This document shows, piece after piece, positions 11,055-22,804 of a stretch of DNA of 64,000 nucleotides (its first letter is position 1; the number at the start of each line of letters is the position of its first letter). The stretch is taken from assembly GCA_033296885.1 (NCBI GenBank), contig MU863877.1:496001-560000 (forward strand). The letters are read 5' to 3'. The stretch is from Triangularia verruculosa (taxonomy: Eukaryota > Ascomycota > Sordariomycetes > Sordariales > Podosporaceae). Under the pieces are notes generated by a model, which was not told the DNA's origin, did no database searches, and saw only the letters and a program-made list of their open reading frames with translations. The position numbers and the translations under genes were made by a program.

Positions 11055-11827
11055 ATGTGGGAGGGCTCTGCTTTATCTGCGGGATTCCATGTCGGGCGTC
11101 TGAGTGAACTCGATTCTTTTCCCTACCCTTATTCAACAAACATCAGCAGCAGCAGCAGCAGCGGTGATGGGGCAAGAAAAGATAAAGTATCATCATCATC
11201 ATCACCTTTCTCGTCGAGGCCTAGGAAAAGCAGTAAAGAGAAATAGAGATGGGAGAAGGGGGGGTGGTAGGAAACTGGGAAAAGGTGGAAAGGGGGGAAA
11301 TGTCATTCATTTGGTTCTTGCTGTTTTTTACTTGCTTTATTGGCTAGTTCTGGTAGTAGGAACTAAATTGAAGTCACTCGTTTTGAAGACATGTTTTTTC
11401 TGACCAAAGGCAACAATCTACCTAGGTAGGTACAGTGCCTCACGTTTTCTTACCAGACACTGCTGTGATACACCGCTCTCCTTTAACCTTGAACCGAATT
11501 ACACACACCTACCTGCAGGTGACTACAACTTCATGACTTTCCTGGGTAGATACCTTACAAGATCAACGTCAATCCCTATGACCTAAAAGAATACATCAAA
11601 CATAGGTATGCGGTGGATAAGTGACCTAACATAGCTCTACTCATGCAGTGACTTTTCGACTTGTTATGAAGTACTTATTCACAATCACTAACAGATAACC
11701 GTAAACGACAGGGATATAGACAGACCGCCCTTGATGTACATGTGCCCAAGCAGATAACCTCCTTCCTTCCGTCCCAACCTAATCCCGACATTCATACATA
11801 AAGTCATACCAACATGATATTCCAAAA
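11055..11827. other. Intergenic, no gene seen
   Basis: 3' side of the small gene, with short AGC and ATC triplet runs near 11145-11205, and the 3' flank of the MoCo-sulfurase-like gene. A CCTAGGTAGGTA motif occurs at about 11421. No supported gene. Confidence 0.55.
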
Positions 11828-13815
11828 CTATGGTGATGAAATAGAGCAGCATCCTGATGTAACCCGGGGAGGTGCTTGTACCGCAAACGTCTCGGCCGTT
11901 TTTGGCTCCAAGGTGGCTGATGCGGACGAGTGGCTACTGGTGCTGCTGCTACTGTTCTTTCGACTGTGTTTTCGAGCTGTAGGGGTGACGAATGTCTCCC
12001 TCAGAAACTCGATGAATGTGTCGACGTCTTTGGCTGTGCTCATGGCTCCGAGGCTTGCTCGTACAACTCTGAGAATCATGTTAGTATCCTTTCTAGAGGG
12101 AGTGTGAATGCGCAGAGGACATACCCGGTGGGAAGATCATTAATGACCCCCAATCCATGCGGACCGCACCGATGCCCAGCCGACTTTGCTCTATTCAACT
12201 GCCACGGCTCATACTGCAGCGCAGTGAAAATCCCACCTGGGCAGCAAATTCCTATTTTCATTTCGTTAGCCCCCATCTCTCCTTGAAACCTGAACTCCAG
12301 AGAAACTTACCACCACTCCGAACATAAATCCCCCTCTCGTTCGCACCCCCTTCTACCCGATCATAACTCACTACGCCCCCATCCTCCCCAAAAACATTAA
12401 ACGCTACCGTCCCCCCCTGTCTTCTTGAATCTCCATAACTCCCCTCACCCTCCTCATACACCTTGACGGCCGCCCGCCCATTAGCGTGCCTCAATCCCCT
12501 CATTCCCTCATACATTCTCACCACCAGCCCTGTGACATGCCTTGATATATTCTCCATGCTTCCGTACAGCTCCTTGTGTACATCAATCGCCTCCCCAAGC
12601 GCCAGAATACTATGAAATGGTAATGTTCCATCCTCCAACGCTTCGTGAATGCCACCGGACGCCTCACCGTGTTCAACCGCAGCTTCTGAACCCTTGGAGA
12701 TATGCCACGCTGGTCCGCTGCCGATGGTCTTCACCATAGATACTGTGCCGCCGCCGAAGTATTTCCTCAGTGTCAAGATATGCCCCGAGTCCTTGCGAAC
12801 GACCAGACCACCTAGGTCGGGAAAACCGAAAATCTTGTAGAAGGACACACAGCAGAAATCTGGAGCAAGGGAGGGGTCACCGAATACCCGTGACATGTCA
12901 GATGTCATCGCCAGTGCCGCCGCATCAAGAAGTGTGTACGTCCCTTGCATCTCTCTCAACTTCCTCACTCTCCCCGCCCATTCTAGGGGTAGTCTTCTGC
13001 CAGTGAGATTGCTTTGTCCCGGCCAGCCAAACAACCCCAGACTGCTGACTCTATCAATCTCCCTGTGGTAGAGCTCCGGGTTGTAAAGCCAGGCCTCAAC
13101 TTCTTCGTCAGAGGCAAAGACGTGGTGCTCGTGGTCACGGACGAGCTCTCTTACGCCAACAAGTGATGTGTGGGCATCACGGTGGTAGCCATACCAGAAA
13201 GAGCCTGATCTTGTTTGCTCTGCCAGATCCCGGAAGGCGTCTGCCACTAGCTTGATAGCGGCTGTGGCGTTGGCGGTGAAGATTAGGTCAAAATGCTCCG
13301 GGTCAGCGCCAAGGAAGCGGAGAGCTTTGAGCCGGATGGCGTCGACCATGTCCCCGGAAACCTTGGCAGGTAGATTTTCGGAGTGGGGGTTACCGTAAAG
13401 ATTGTTCAGCATTTTGTTAGAGAACCGGTGAATGGTGGAGGCGGCGTAGATTGTTGTGCCCGAGTGATCAAGGTAGGTACCAGTGTTCATGTGAGGATAT
13501 TCCTCCTTGCGGATAGTCTCGACGGGTTTGTCGTAAACATTCCGTGGTGTGGAAGCGTGGTGGTCTCCATGAAAGATGGCTGTAGCAAACAACAGTCAGC
13601 GTGGCTGAACCTGGGCACATAATTATGCAGGATATCATCCACTCACATGTAATAGAGGCCAATGACCTATGTCTCCACTGCTTCTCCTGGGTTGTTGTTG
13701 GTGTCTTCACCGGAGGGCTAGTGATGTCTACCGGCTTGACATTAGGTCCGTTGAGGCTTGAGCCCCTGCGGTGTCTCCTCTCCGAAAAGCGTAAAAGAAT
13801 ACTAGGACGAGCCAT
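11828..13815 (-). CDS. MoCo-sulfurase-type PLP enzyme (MOCOS N-terminal domain only)
   Basis: Class V aminotransferase-fold, PLP-dependent protein of the molybdenum cofactor sulfurase group. These enzymes take sulfur from L-cysteine as a persulfide and pass it to the cofactor of xanthine dehydrogenase or aldehyde oxidase. Four exons: 13815-13647, 13579-12311, 12251-12125 and 12068-11828; all phases match and the product is 601 aa. Visible marks are YLDHSGTTIYA near the start of the domain, NPHSEN, the Schiff-base lysine in SFYKIFGFP (about residue 305), IYVRSGG, and the persulfide cysteine in AGHRCG (about residue 508), then LPTGVVRASLGAMST. It lacks the C-terminal MOSC domains of full-length MOCOS, ending in a Ser/Thr tail closing with CCSISSP. 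The start is ATGGCTCGT; earlier in-frame codons lack an ATG. Confidence 0.87.
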
Positions 13816-16800
13816 AATGACGAAATTCACACTATGATGGTGAAAGCAAAGTTGGTTGGACGTGTGCCTGACTTAGTGTAAGGACGAGGGATGAGATCAG
13901 CCCTTTAAGTACTTTGTACGACCCCCTGGTGGTTGCCATGTAAAGTTTCTCCGAAGTTCATGCTGATCTCCCATCCGAAGACGCCCGCCCCCGAACGAGG
14001 CGACAGCGACAGCGGAAAGGAACGTCCACCCGATAGGTTACCTCTTTGCCGTTGGGAGTTGGCGTAACGGGGAGCCTAGCATGAACGGGTGGGTGTCCTC
14101 GGGTGAATCGGTGGCGGTGCCGGCGTGCTTGGAGGTCAGGATAGTCGTCACCGTTGGCCGTTCACCAATGATCATCCCACCCTCTGCCCCTGTCCAGGTG
14201 GGCAGGGGAGGCCGGTAAGGCCGGGGAAGATGGGGTGGACACGGGCGTGGGGGATACTCAGCAGGCATACCCTACACCAAGGCCGGTGAAGAAAACTACG
14301 TGATAGCCAGTCCTGACAAGGGAACATTGTGACAGACCTCCACATGGACGAACATCACTGAGTCGTTTCGAGGAATTCTGATATATCGTATCGTCCTTGC
14401 TCAACACTTCGGTAACAATGTTCACCGGCAAGACATGCCATCAGACCGGGAGACATCTACATGTCTCAAAAGATCGCCGATAGGACACGATAGAAGGGTT
14501 GCAGAATTTTGACAGGAGGTCCCCGAGCGGCTGTGTTCCAACGCGCAACATCCTGTCAGCGGATCTTGCAGAATTGTCTCTCCTTACTGAAGAAACCTTA
14601 GAACGGGGATACGGCGCGAGACCCAGGACCCTGGCCTTCTATTTTCTGCAGTTGGTTGCGGGTCCTTGTGCTCGCCACGTTATCAAAGCGTGGTTGGTGA
14701 TGGGTTGGGAAGCGTGGTTGGAGCAGGTTCTGGTCATGACGCCGTGGCCAACAACCCAATAGATGGCGATCAAGAGCCGTGTATGTAGCCCACCTTCAAC
14801 TTCAGCTCAGGGCATATCGAGAGATCGATTGTTGTACTCCCTCCCTCAAGACACGTTCAGTCGCCGAATCCCTCAGGGACCCGAATGTACAAAATTGATG
14901 CTCATTCACAGAGTGTACTCCTCCCGCTCGGCGAGCATCTTGAGCGTTGCGATGTCTCAGCTGAACCCGTCACGGTGACGGCAAAAGTGACTCAAGTAGA
15001 ATAGCCGGCTGCGGGACCATAACATCGGATTGGCTGGCCTGATCTGCAGAGGATTGCCCGGGAGCCGGATGGCAGGCCCCAGGATATGTATCCAATCAAT
15101 ATCACAAGGGAGGTGTAGTAAGAACCATCCTGGTCTAAAGAGATCATTGGTCGTCGATGGGCAGCCCTCCTGCGAGTATTACCTGCAGGTTGGTAGTTCG
15201 CACTTGCAGTTTGTGACCGAGTGACAAGGGCAGTTTGCAGACCGACCAGATTTGCCTCGATTCTTGCCATAAAGCTGACCGATTTGGGAAGGGCGCACGG
15301 TTCCTTATGCACCCGGGGACGTCAACGTCGCCGATAGGGAGATCAAAAGGGTAACATGGGTTGATGTTGCAGGAGGCCTTTTCTCTTTTCGGAAGAGGTA
15401 GGGTGGTGTTGAGGGATACTGTTGGCAGCTGGATTCCAGGATGGCAGGGCGCCACTACAGGTCCTGGCAGTAGATCTCCTCACTGGGTTATGTGATGTGT
15501 ACGTACACGTAGCAGTCGTCGTGGGGTCTGTCTGTTGGGGATGTTAGCTTGAGTGTACGATATGTGGATATCATAGTCTCCAGCCCCACCATCCAAGAGA
15601 TCGCAGCTGCCGGCAGGATCGCCAGGCCAGCCAAGATGCATTTTGTCCGCACCGGTGGTAACCTAGCGTCATCCGTGACCTGAGTGAATACGGACATTGA
15701 GGGTGCAGATCGACGGTTGGGTTCCATTCAGTTCTCCTGGGAGAGTCGGCAGTCGTCAAACAAGGCTCGATCTCTGGTTGAAGAGGACCAAGCGGCGAGA
15801 GCGTCACGGCAGACCGAGCAGCTGGAGCATCCTGGCCAAGATTACGAGATTCCCGATGATAAGCTTTTTCTCTCGGCCGAAATACAGGGTGCAGCCATCA
15901 CTCAAGCTTGGCTCCTACCTATCTCGCTCAAGTCAGTTGAAGAACCCCGAGCCAGAGACTGTTAATGGTTCACTAGTAGGGTACTGACCGAATCCTTCAC
16001 TCCCAGATCAAGCTGGTTGTTTGTCAGAGCCACCTCGGCCGGCCAATCCTCGGAGGTAACCCCAGCCTCACGTCAGGGGATAGTTTGGTGAGCATCGCCG
16101 CTACCACGGCGTCGGATACTATCATGATGAATATATGACAAAAGAAAAGCAATGAGATTTTCATGATGAGTCGTCAGCGATGTTGATGGCCCAGATCCGA
16201 AGTGGTTTTTCAGTTGGGAGAAAACAGCTGAGACTGAGACAGTGATCAGCAATGCATTCGATGCAACACCAGCGGCAGCCAACCAAACCCTGGAACCGCG
16301 ATGCAATCCCTCCCGCTCACCTCGACGTCTTCACTGGATGCCTTGCCATCGATCCTAATATCAGTTCAATTATTGCGCTCCCGTGGCTGGTCACACAGCT
16401 CGTATGTGCTTCCCGTGCCTGACCATCACGGCTGTCAGTCGGCGTCTGATGTTGAGAGGTGGTAACCATCTGTCAGGAACCCATGTTCAACCCCTCGACT
16501 GACAGCCCCACAGTGGGTCATCTTCAGCATGAACCCGCAGCGGCACTAGCGGGTAGCCCCATTGAAGATGATCGCCGCCAGGAACCCCGGAAAGAACTAC
16601 CGGCTTTCCCAAAAAAGTCATGTAGCAACTACATCAGGCTTTTGAGCTTCACAAACACCTTGAGGGTCACCACTAGCATCAAGGCAGCAAACCGGGAAAA
16701 CTCCATTACTTCATCACGTACTTCATCAGCCGATCAAGCGACCAGGCATGGTACCTGCCTCTCACCGTTTGGTACCTCACATGAGGGCCGAGGGAACACA

Positions 16801-17371
16801 AGCTCGCAAAGGCTCGCGGTCCGATATCACTCCCTCTCCCGGGTCATGAAATATCGGACCGTGCCGTTGGCCCAAGCGCGGTTAACGCGGGGTTGGTTCC
16901 GTTACAGAGCAGAGACTAACGTTCATAGCACCTCAACAAGACGTCTTGCCCAGCAGCAAATCTCCTAGCTTCTTTTTCATAATGAACTGTTGCTTCACAT
17001 GCCATCTTCTGATGGATAGTCCTCAAGCCGCTCTAGAGAGTGACGGTGGCTTCTGATGCCTATCTCATGATAAGATTCTTCCCATCTGGCCTGCCAAACA
17101 GCCTCCGCTTCCTATGATTCTAGAAATACCATCACATTTCACACCAACATCAAAACAACTATCACTTCTGTGCCTCATCACCGAGTTACTGGTATCCTTC
17201 GTTGCCCATCCCAGATTCCCCCCGATTTCGCTATTAACTAGCATCTACAACCCTAACCCACGTACACCCAGACACCGAGAGCAACTCCCCCCAATGCTCC
17301 TTCCCAAAACCCGTCACCCACCCTTTATATCCCACCTTCCCGGACCAAATAAACATCAAGAGAAGCAAGGG
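13816..17371. other. Long region without a convincing gene
   Basis: About 3.5 kb with many short frames on both strands. Minus-strand frames at about 15144-15727 and 16073-16306 contain short hydrophobic stretches, and a plus-strand frame of about 169 codons starts near 16459 but opens with GTG. None gives recognisable protein, and I could not join them into a phase-consistent gene. It may contain a decayed gene. Confidence 0.5.
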
Positions 17372-17480
17372 CCTGGTAACCAAGTGGTAAGGAGCTCTGC
17401 AGTTCGTTGTGCGATAATGCCCACAAGCATAGCAGACTATGCAGAGAGTAGTGGGTTCGACTCCCCCGACGGTTCCCCTT
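17372..17480 (+). other. tRNA-like sequence, possibly an intron-containing tRNA pseudogene
   Basis: A box-A-like run (TAACCAAGTGGTAAGG) and a good box B (GGTTCGACTCC) lie at the spacing expected for a tRNA with an intron of about 35 nt. Perfect CTCTG/CAGAG strands fit the anticodon stem, a 4-nt variable loop follows, and the D-loop looks canonical. Against a working tRNA, position 33 would be A rather than the universal T, and the acceptor strands (GGCCTGG and GACGGTT) do not pair. I therefore call it a degenerate tRNA or tRNA-derived sequence. It is unrelated to the elements at 8.2 and 38.0 kb. Confidence 0.4.
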
Positions 17481-18254
17481 CTCATGTGTTTACACATTTC
17501 TTTTCCATCTTTTATGCAATAACAACAACAATTTGAATAAATCACAATCATCAAGAAACAGTATAAATCAGAAAAAAAGAACAAAACCGATGCCTGCAAT
17601 TCAAATCGTCATTCTCTCATCGAATCCACTCATGGGGATTAATCAATCTTCTTTGTTTATGACACAGTATTCTCTTTTTCCTGTCCCAACTTCTACTCCA
17701 ACATAAGTCACTTTCACTAGCGAACACTATCGTCATGAACATCGAGCCCTCTGTACATCCCCACCTTCACCGCCAACACAGTTTACAATGGCCTGTATTG
17801 CAGACAAGATGTTCCCTTCCAAGTAGCATCATCACGCAAAAGACGTGCTTCATACGCCGTGATATCACGTTTCTGGTTGCTCCTTCTATACCAATATGAA
17901 TGAATGATGTTACCAAAAAAGAATGATATGATACTCCTCAACGGCACCCTCATCAACACCACCATCTACACCATCACACTCGATACTCATCACATCATCA
18001 CACCGCGGCTCAACCACATCCTCAGCTCATCAAGACCAATGAATTCAGCTATAGACATTACCCTAACCTAATCCCATCTTCTCATAAGTCCCAGATTATC
18101 AATACCACACAAAGCAACGCAATAACCTAGGTAGATGAACCAGTTGCTAAGAATAAAAAAAAAAAAAGAAACCAATTTGACTACGCCCCCAACGCCCACC
18201 ATTATCCATATGCAACCCCCCTCCCCTTTTCCCATCACTTACTCACCCCCCTAC
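17481..18254. other. AT-rich intergenic region, no gene seen
   Basis: Short frames only. It holds the 3' flank of the SOD-like gene, an A-run near 18156 and a CCTAGGTAG motif at about 18126. Confidence 0.55.
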
Positions 18255-19215
18255 CTAAAGCATAAACATCACCACCGCCCCCAAAACCAACGCCCCCGCC
18301 GCGCTGCTCCTCAACCCACCAGCACCACTAATCGGCGCGCTGGTAGTAGGCTGCTCAGCACCCCCCGACGTCGTTGTGCTCGGCCCGTCGCCTCCAGTAG
18401 TACTAGTGCTCACGCCCCCAGTAGGCAGAATAGTATAACTGCCATTGCCCGTCGGTGTCGGCAAAACCGTCACCACACTCGAGCTCACGCCCCCATCCTC
18501 CACCTTCTCAAAGTTGGCACAGCTAATCCTAGTCTTGTTAGGATAGTGAAACACGATACTTCTGTTGCCAAAGAACGCCCCAATACCCTCAAGCGTCGAA
18601 GAGTAGAGGTCCGTGTAGGTCGTCTCCCAGGTTCCATCCTCTTCCGGTACAATTGCCCCAAACTTTCCGCTGAGATCACCGACTTGGCATGTCTCTGGCA
18701 GGGTCGAGTCGCACGTGGTGTTCTCGCCGCGGACGAAGGGGTCCAAGTGGGCGAGCGTGACGGTGCAGTTCCCGTTTTCGGGGACGGGGGCTACGTGGAG
18801 GTGGTAGGCTATGGCAGAATGTTAATATTGGGTTGAAGAAGGGGATACGGGGGGGGGGGATTGCGGAGACATACGGAATGGACCGCCCTCCTTGGGGAGG
18901 TTGGAGAACTTGTAGGTATACACCACACCAGTCCCACCCTCGGCAGCAACGGCGGTGACCTCTCCCTCAATGTTACCTCCGTCTGGGTAGGCGGGCTTGA
19001 ACCAGGCTTCGGCGGGGAGAACGGCCTTGTAGACAACGCCGACGGGGTTGTTGGTTACCACTGTGGCATTGCCGAGTTTCTGGGGACATGTTAGTGGCTG
19101 TTGAAGACCAATTGGCCGGTAGAAGGAGAGAAAGACCTACCCCAGTCTCTGGCTCAACAGTCTGAGCCGTAACGCCAGCAGCAAGCAACAGCGAGAGGTT
19201 GTTCGAGACGCGCAT
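18255..19215 (-). CDS. GPI-anchored Cu-only superoxide dismutase-like protein
   Basis: Extracellular or cell-wall copper protein of the fungal Cu-only SOD group, which dismutates superoxide outside the cell. Three exons: 19215-19141, 19079-18875 and 18808-18255; phases 0 and 1 match and give 277 aa. The N-terminus MRVSNNLSLLLAAGVTAQ is a signal peptide. Expected copper ligands are H96 and H98 (YHLH, rebuilt by the second splice), H114 (AHLDPF) and H181 (FHYPNKTR), with R187 in the usual active-site place. The VGDLSGKFG stretch has Phe where the zinc-loop histidine of Cu/Zn SOD would lie, as in Cu-only enzymes. A Ser/Thr/Gly-rich stalk and a C-terminal hydrophobic tail after small residues fit a GPI signal. 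Ligand assignment is by pattern, not alignment. Confidence 0.85.
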
Positions 19216-21544
19216 TTTGAAAGCTTGTTGTAGATGTGCTGTTGTATAATAAAGAAGAGCGGCTGAGGTAGGCGTGCTACGCAAAGGGTGCAGACAAGGC
19301 TAGTCTTTATACCTCCAACGGAGAGAGCGAGCACTAGGGTACGTCAGGTATAAGCTGGGTGAGGTCGGACAAGCAACCAAGCAGCGGCCGTTCGGTTGTC
19401 ACACGAGGAGCAAGGTTGAGGACCGTAAATCAAGCGGGAAATTGAGGGAACCGAAAAGGATGACGCAGGACAACAAGGTCAGGTCTTTGTAGATATTAGG
19501 ACCAAGCTCTTGGGACGGAACGAAAAAGAGAAACAGAAATGAAATGGGCAAGAGCAAAACTCGAGAGCAAGAGACGGACGGGGGGCAAGGGCAAGTGGGT
19601 AATTATGTGATTTATATTTATCAACCGGATAGATACAGGAGGCACAAGGAAAGTAAAGTAGTCACACACACCCGCTCTTGCGTCTTGGGTGTGCTGTGCC
19701 GTGGGTTGGGGAAATGACAGGGGAGGAGGCTCGGAGAGGCGTGGTTGACAACATTGTGTACCACAAGAGGCGGGTTCCAACTGGCCACCAGGCTGTCACC
19801 GCCAGAAATGCAGGCAAGCGCGGAGGAGGAACCCGAGTCCCACCTCTCTGCAATTTACCGTCTTGTAAGTGGTTGCTCTTCTTGCAGCTCTCGGATTTCT
19901 TTGGAATCTGTTTGGTACCAAGAAAAAGCGGCCGCAGACGTGGGTTGCCTGTTCCTTGTCCTGTCTGCTATTATTATTGTAATTAATTTTTTAAAAGTGC
20001 GAATATGTCCAAATGAAGGATTCTCCATGCCTGGGTTTGCTGCGGCCCATCCTCCCGCATGGCTCAGGTCTTGCAGCCTGCAGGAGGAGGGGGCCGACTT
20101 GGGGTTGACCACAACCAGCCGAAGATGACCTTGCATGCGAACCTCCGCGATAGGCCCCGAAAAAGCATTTTTATTTTCCCTGTTGTTTCTTTCCAGCCAC
20201 GCGGATGCATCCTCCCCCCTGTAACTCTGCTTCTTTTTTCGTTCGGATTCAGGATCCGATCTACTGGTGATCCCAGCGTCCAAGCCTTTTGAATTTCTCC
20301 CTCAACATCAACAAACCGGCGTGTGATGATCCAACAACCCACCCCCCAATGATTGGCCCCCAACATCACCCCGTTTGTCACCGCAACTATTCCCACCTCT
20401 CCTCGACTGGCCATGACATCTCTACCTGAGCGTCCATCGCCAAAAAGCCAAGTCAAGCCAAGGAAAACGTGCAGCGGCAATCACAGTTGAATTGGAGGGA
20501 AAAGATCGCAGATCTATCCCCAGTTCCAACCCCCTCCCCCATTCTGCGGCGCTGCAACCAATCAAACCCCCGCCTCCTTAGAAACAAACGGCCATGGCAG
20601 GCGGTTACCCGCTTCTTGGCAAAAAAGAGCCAACATGTTTCACACCCGCAGCCTCATCGACAGGTCACCTCTTGAGAAACATCTTGCTAACCTCCCAAGA
20701 GTCCCCCAAGCGAACACATGATTCCTCATCCTCTGTTGATTCCAAAGCATACATCAACCACGCTCACCCCCAACCTAATCTCCCATATAAACTACCAACC
20801 CTTCCATGGTTGACTGGTACCGAACCTCCCAAGCTCGTTTCCATCCTCATGCCGTCCCCTCCAAAAAAAACGCCCATCGTCATTCCGGAACTTCACCAAC
20901 GGCTAATTCCACATTCGGGTAGAAAACGGTCGCATTCTGCCTTCTAACAAATCCCTAAATTTTGGTTGGTCCAATCCCCAATCTATCCAACACAATAGAC
21001 TCCTCTTGGCTCGAGGTGACGACATATATTCGGATGCACATCTCCGGCCGCCGCCGTTGTGTAATGCCGCTACTACTACTATAGCCAAGCTATGACAATA
21101 TACCACACCATTCACGCTTCATTATGAGCCGTACCTGAGCATGTCCTTGACAGATCAACACGCCTCAGTATTTGTCCAAAGAAAGCCAATTAGTCTCCCA
21201 CAATCATCTCAGCAGTCCTCTCTGCCTGTAAAATGATCGACAGCTCTTCATCATAGCGTAGACGTCTCTTGACTGTCGAGACTGTCCCTGGACGCATGTT
21301 CACCTGGTATCCCTTTCGGCCTTTTAACGGCTTTTTGATGAATCTAAATGATATTTGCATTATTGAGCGCGGAAGCAAAGAACTAGCAAAAGTCTACAAT
21401 TGACAATTCTCTCTTAAACCACCATCAACAAACGCTATGGGTCTTTCAAGACCACATAAATAATTCTGCCAAGAAAAACAGCTTACGCTCAGACCAGTTT
21501 CGGTCTTATTCAAAGTTGGTCGTCCCTCTCTTCCTTCTGGTGCC
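19216..21544. other. Intergenic region, no supported gene
   Basis: About 2.3 kb upstream of the SOD-like gene. It has mixed short frames up to 142 codons on both strands (19.7-20.5 kb), none with recognisable sequence or a sensible splice pattern. Confidence 0.5.
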
Positions 21545-22804
21545 TCAAGGAATGGGTGTCGGGGGTCGTGGATTGGAACCACTCGGGAATCCCCCGTCCT
21601 CGTCCTCGTCCTCGTAGTCCTGAAGTTCGACCCCCTTGCCCTTGCCTTTTGATCGGGCTTCTCTTGCGGCCAAAGCTGCTCCCCTTCTCCTGATCTGGTT
21701 CTCCTTTTTCTCAATCTCCCTCTTCACAAACTCGAGTGCCGAGCTCTCGTCCTTTAACTTCATTTTCTCTTTCTCAAGATTGTTCTTCACGTTCGCAAGA
21801 ACCTGCTCGTCGAATGCTTCAAGTTCCTGGTTTTCGTGTTCCTCAGTCTTCTCTCCCAAGTCTTGTACTAACGCATATAGCAGGTGTTGAGACAGCCCAT
21901 CTAGCTTCAAAGTACCCATCGCGTCCAAAAGATCCTTGTTTTCGTCTTCCTCAGTCTTCTTTCCCCCTTCCTGTAATGACGCAGACGTCGCATTTCCAGA
22001 CCACCGTTTTGGTCCAAACCCACGTAGCGCCTCCTCAATTTTCTGCCGAGCACGTTGGAAAGCCTCTTTGTCACGGCTCTGCCTTTCACTCTGCTCACCA
22101 TCCTGCTCACCAAGCTGCTCACGGCTCCATGGGCATCCCGGTAGCGCCTTGAAATGAGGAAATGGACCGGTAAACAAGCGGCCAAATGGCCACTCGTTCC
22201 GGATCCTGTTCTTGGCCATATCATCTTCCACATAAAGCACCCATTCACACAGCCGTCTGGTCCTTTCCCTCAATAACTTAAAATGCGCCCGATTGTTGTT
22301 GAACTCGGACCAACTCCGGTCGTTCTGGTAGTACCGAATGCACTACATTTGAATATCTTCCAAATCCTCCGCCAACTGCATACCCTAAATTAGCCGCGGC
22401 CAGTCGTAATCGGGGCGCCAAAATTCGACTATCTTGTATCGGTACTGAACAACGAACGCGCCCAACATGTAGTCTCTGAAAAGTTTGTCGTCATAGATCT
22501 CGTCGCCAGAAAGGAGGGGGTCAGGGGCCATCGTGGGTTCAGCTCTGGGTAGGAAGCGTTCACCCCGGCTCTTTAGGGGTGCGGGGTATACGCCGGCAGG
22601 GGGGCCAGGGAGGAGAGGAGGGTCAGGAGGGTCAAGATAGTCGGCGAGAGTTTTGGCACCGGAAGGGGTGACAGTAGAGGCACCAGGAGGGGCGATAGTA
22701 GAGGCATCACGAGGGGCGTCGATAGAGGCACCAGGATCAGCGATAGTAGAGTCATCACGAGGGGCGTCATCAGAGGCGCCAGAAGGGCCGGCGCTGGTGG
22801 ACAT
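21545..22804 (-). pseudogene. Unknown gene interrupted by two in-frame TAG codons
   Basis: From an ATG at 22804 one frame runs to 21545 (420 codons) with no frameshift, but with TAG at 22387-22385 and again at 22345-22343. Both sides read as protein. The N-terminal part has 16-residue Ala/Pro/Asp/Ser repeats, then a segment ending DYMLGAFVVQYRYKIVEFW. After the stops comes SWSEFNNNRAHFKLL, a WPFGRLFTGPFPHFK segment, and a Lys/Glu coiled-coil-like C-terminus ending SNPRPPTPIP. No intron with matching phase removes both stops: the second TAG could itself be an acceptor, but no suitable donor lies upstream. Both TAGs are one transition away from CAG. Most likely a recently disabled member of a fungal family, or a sequencing artefact; the function is unknown. 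Confidence 0.6.
22655..22774 (-). repeat. 48-bp in-frame tandem repeat
   Basis: Two clear 48-bp units (22679-22726 and 22727-22774) and a diverged half unit at 22655-22678 lie inside the interrupted frame. Each encodes 16 residues of the form S-x-D-A-P-R-D-x-S-T-I-A-x-P-G-A. The repeat length is a multiple of three, as expected of coding DNA. Confidence 0.8.

Noticed and set aside
15488..15727. Minus-strand 79-codon frame with a hydrophobic helix (ILAGLAILPAAAISWMVG)
   Set aside because: It could be an exon of a membrane protein, but I found no phase-matched neighbouring exons.
16459..16968. 169-codon plus-strand frame
   Set aside because: It opens with GTG and has random-looking composition; the first ATG comes eight codons later without a good context.
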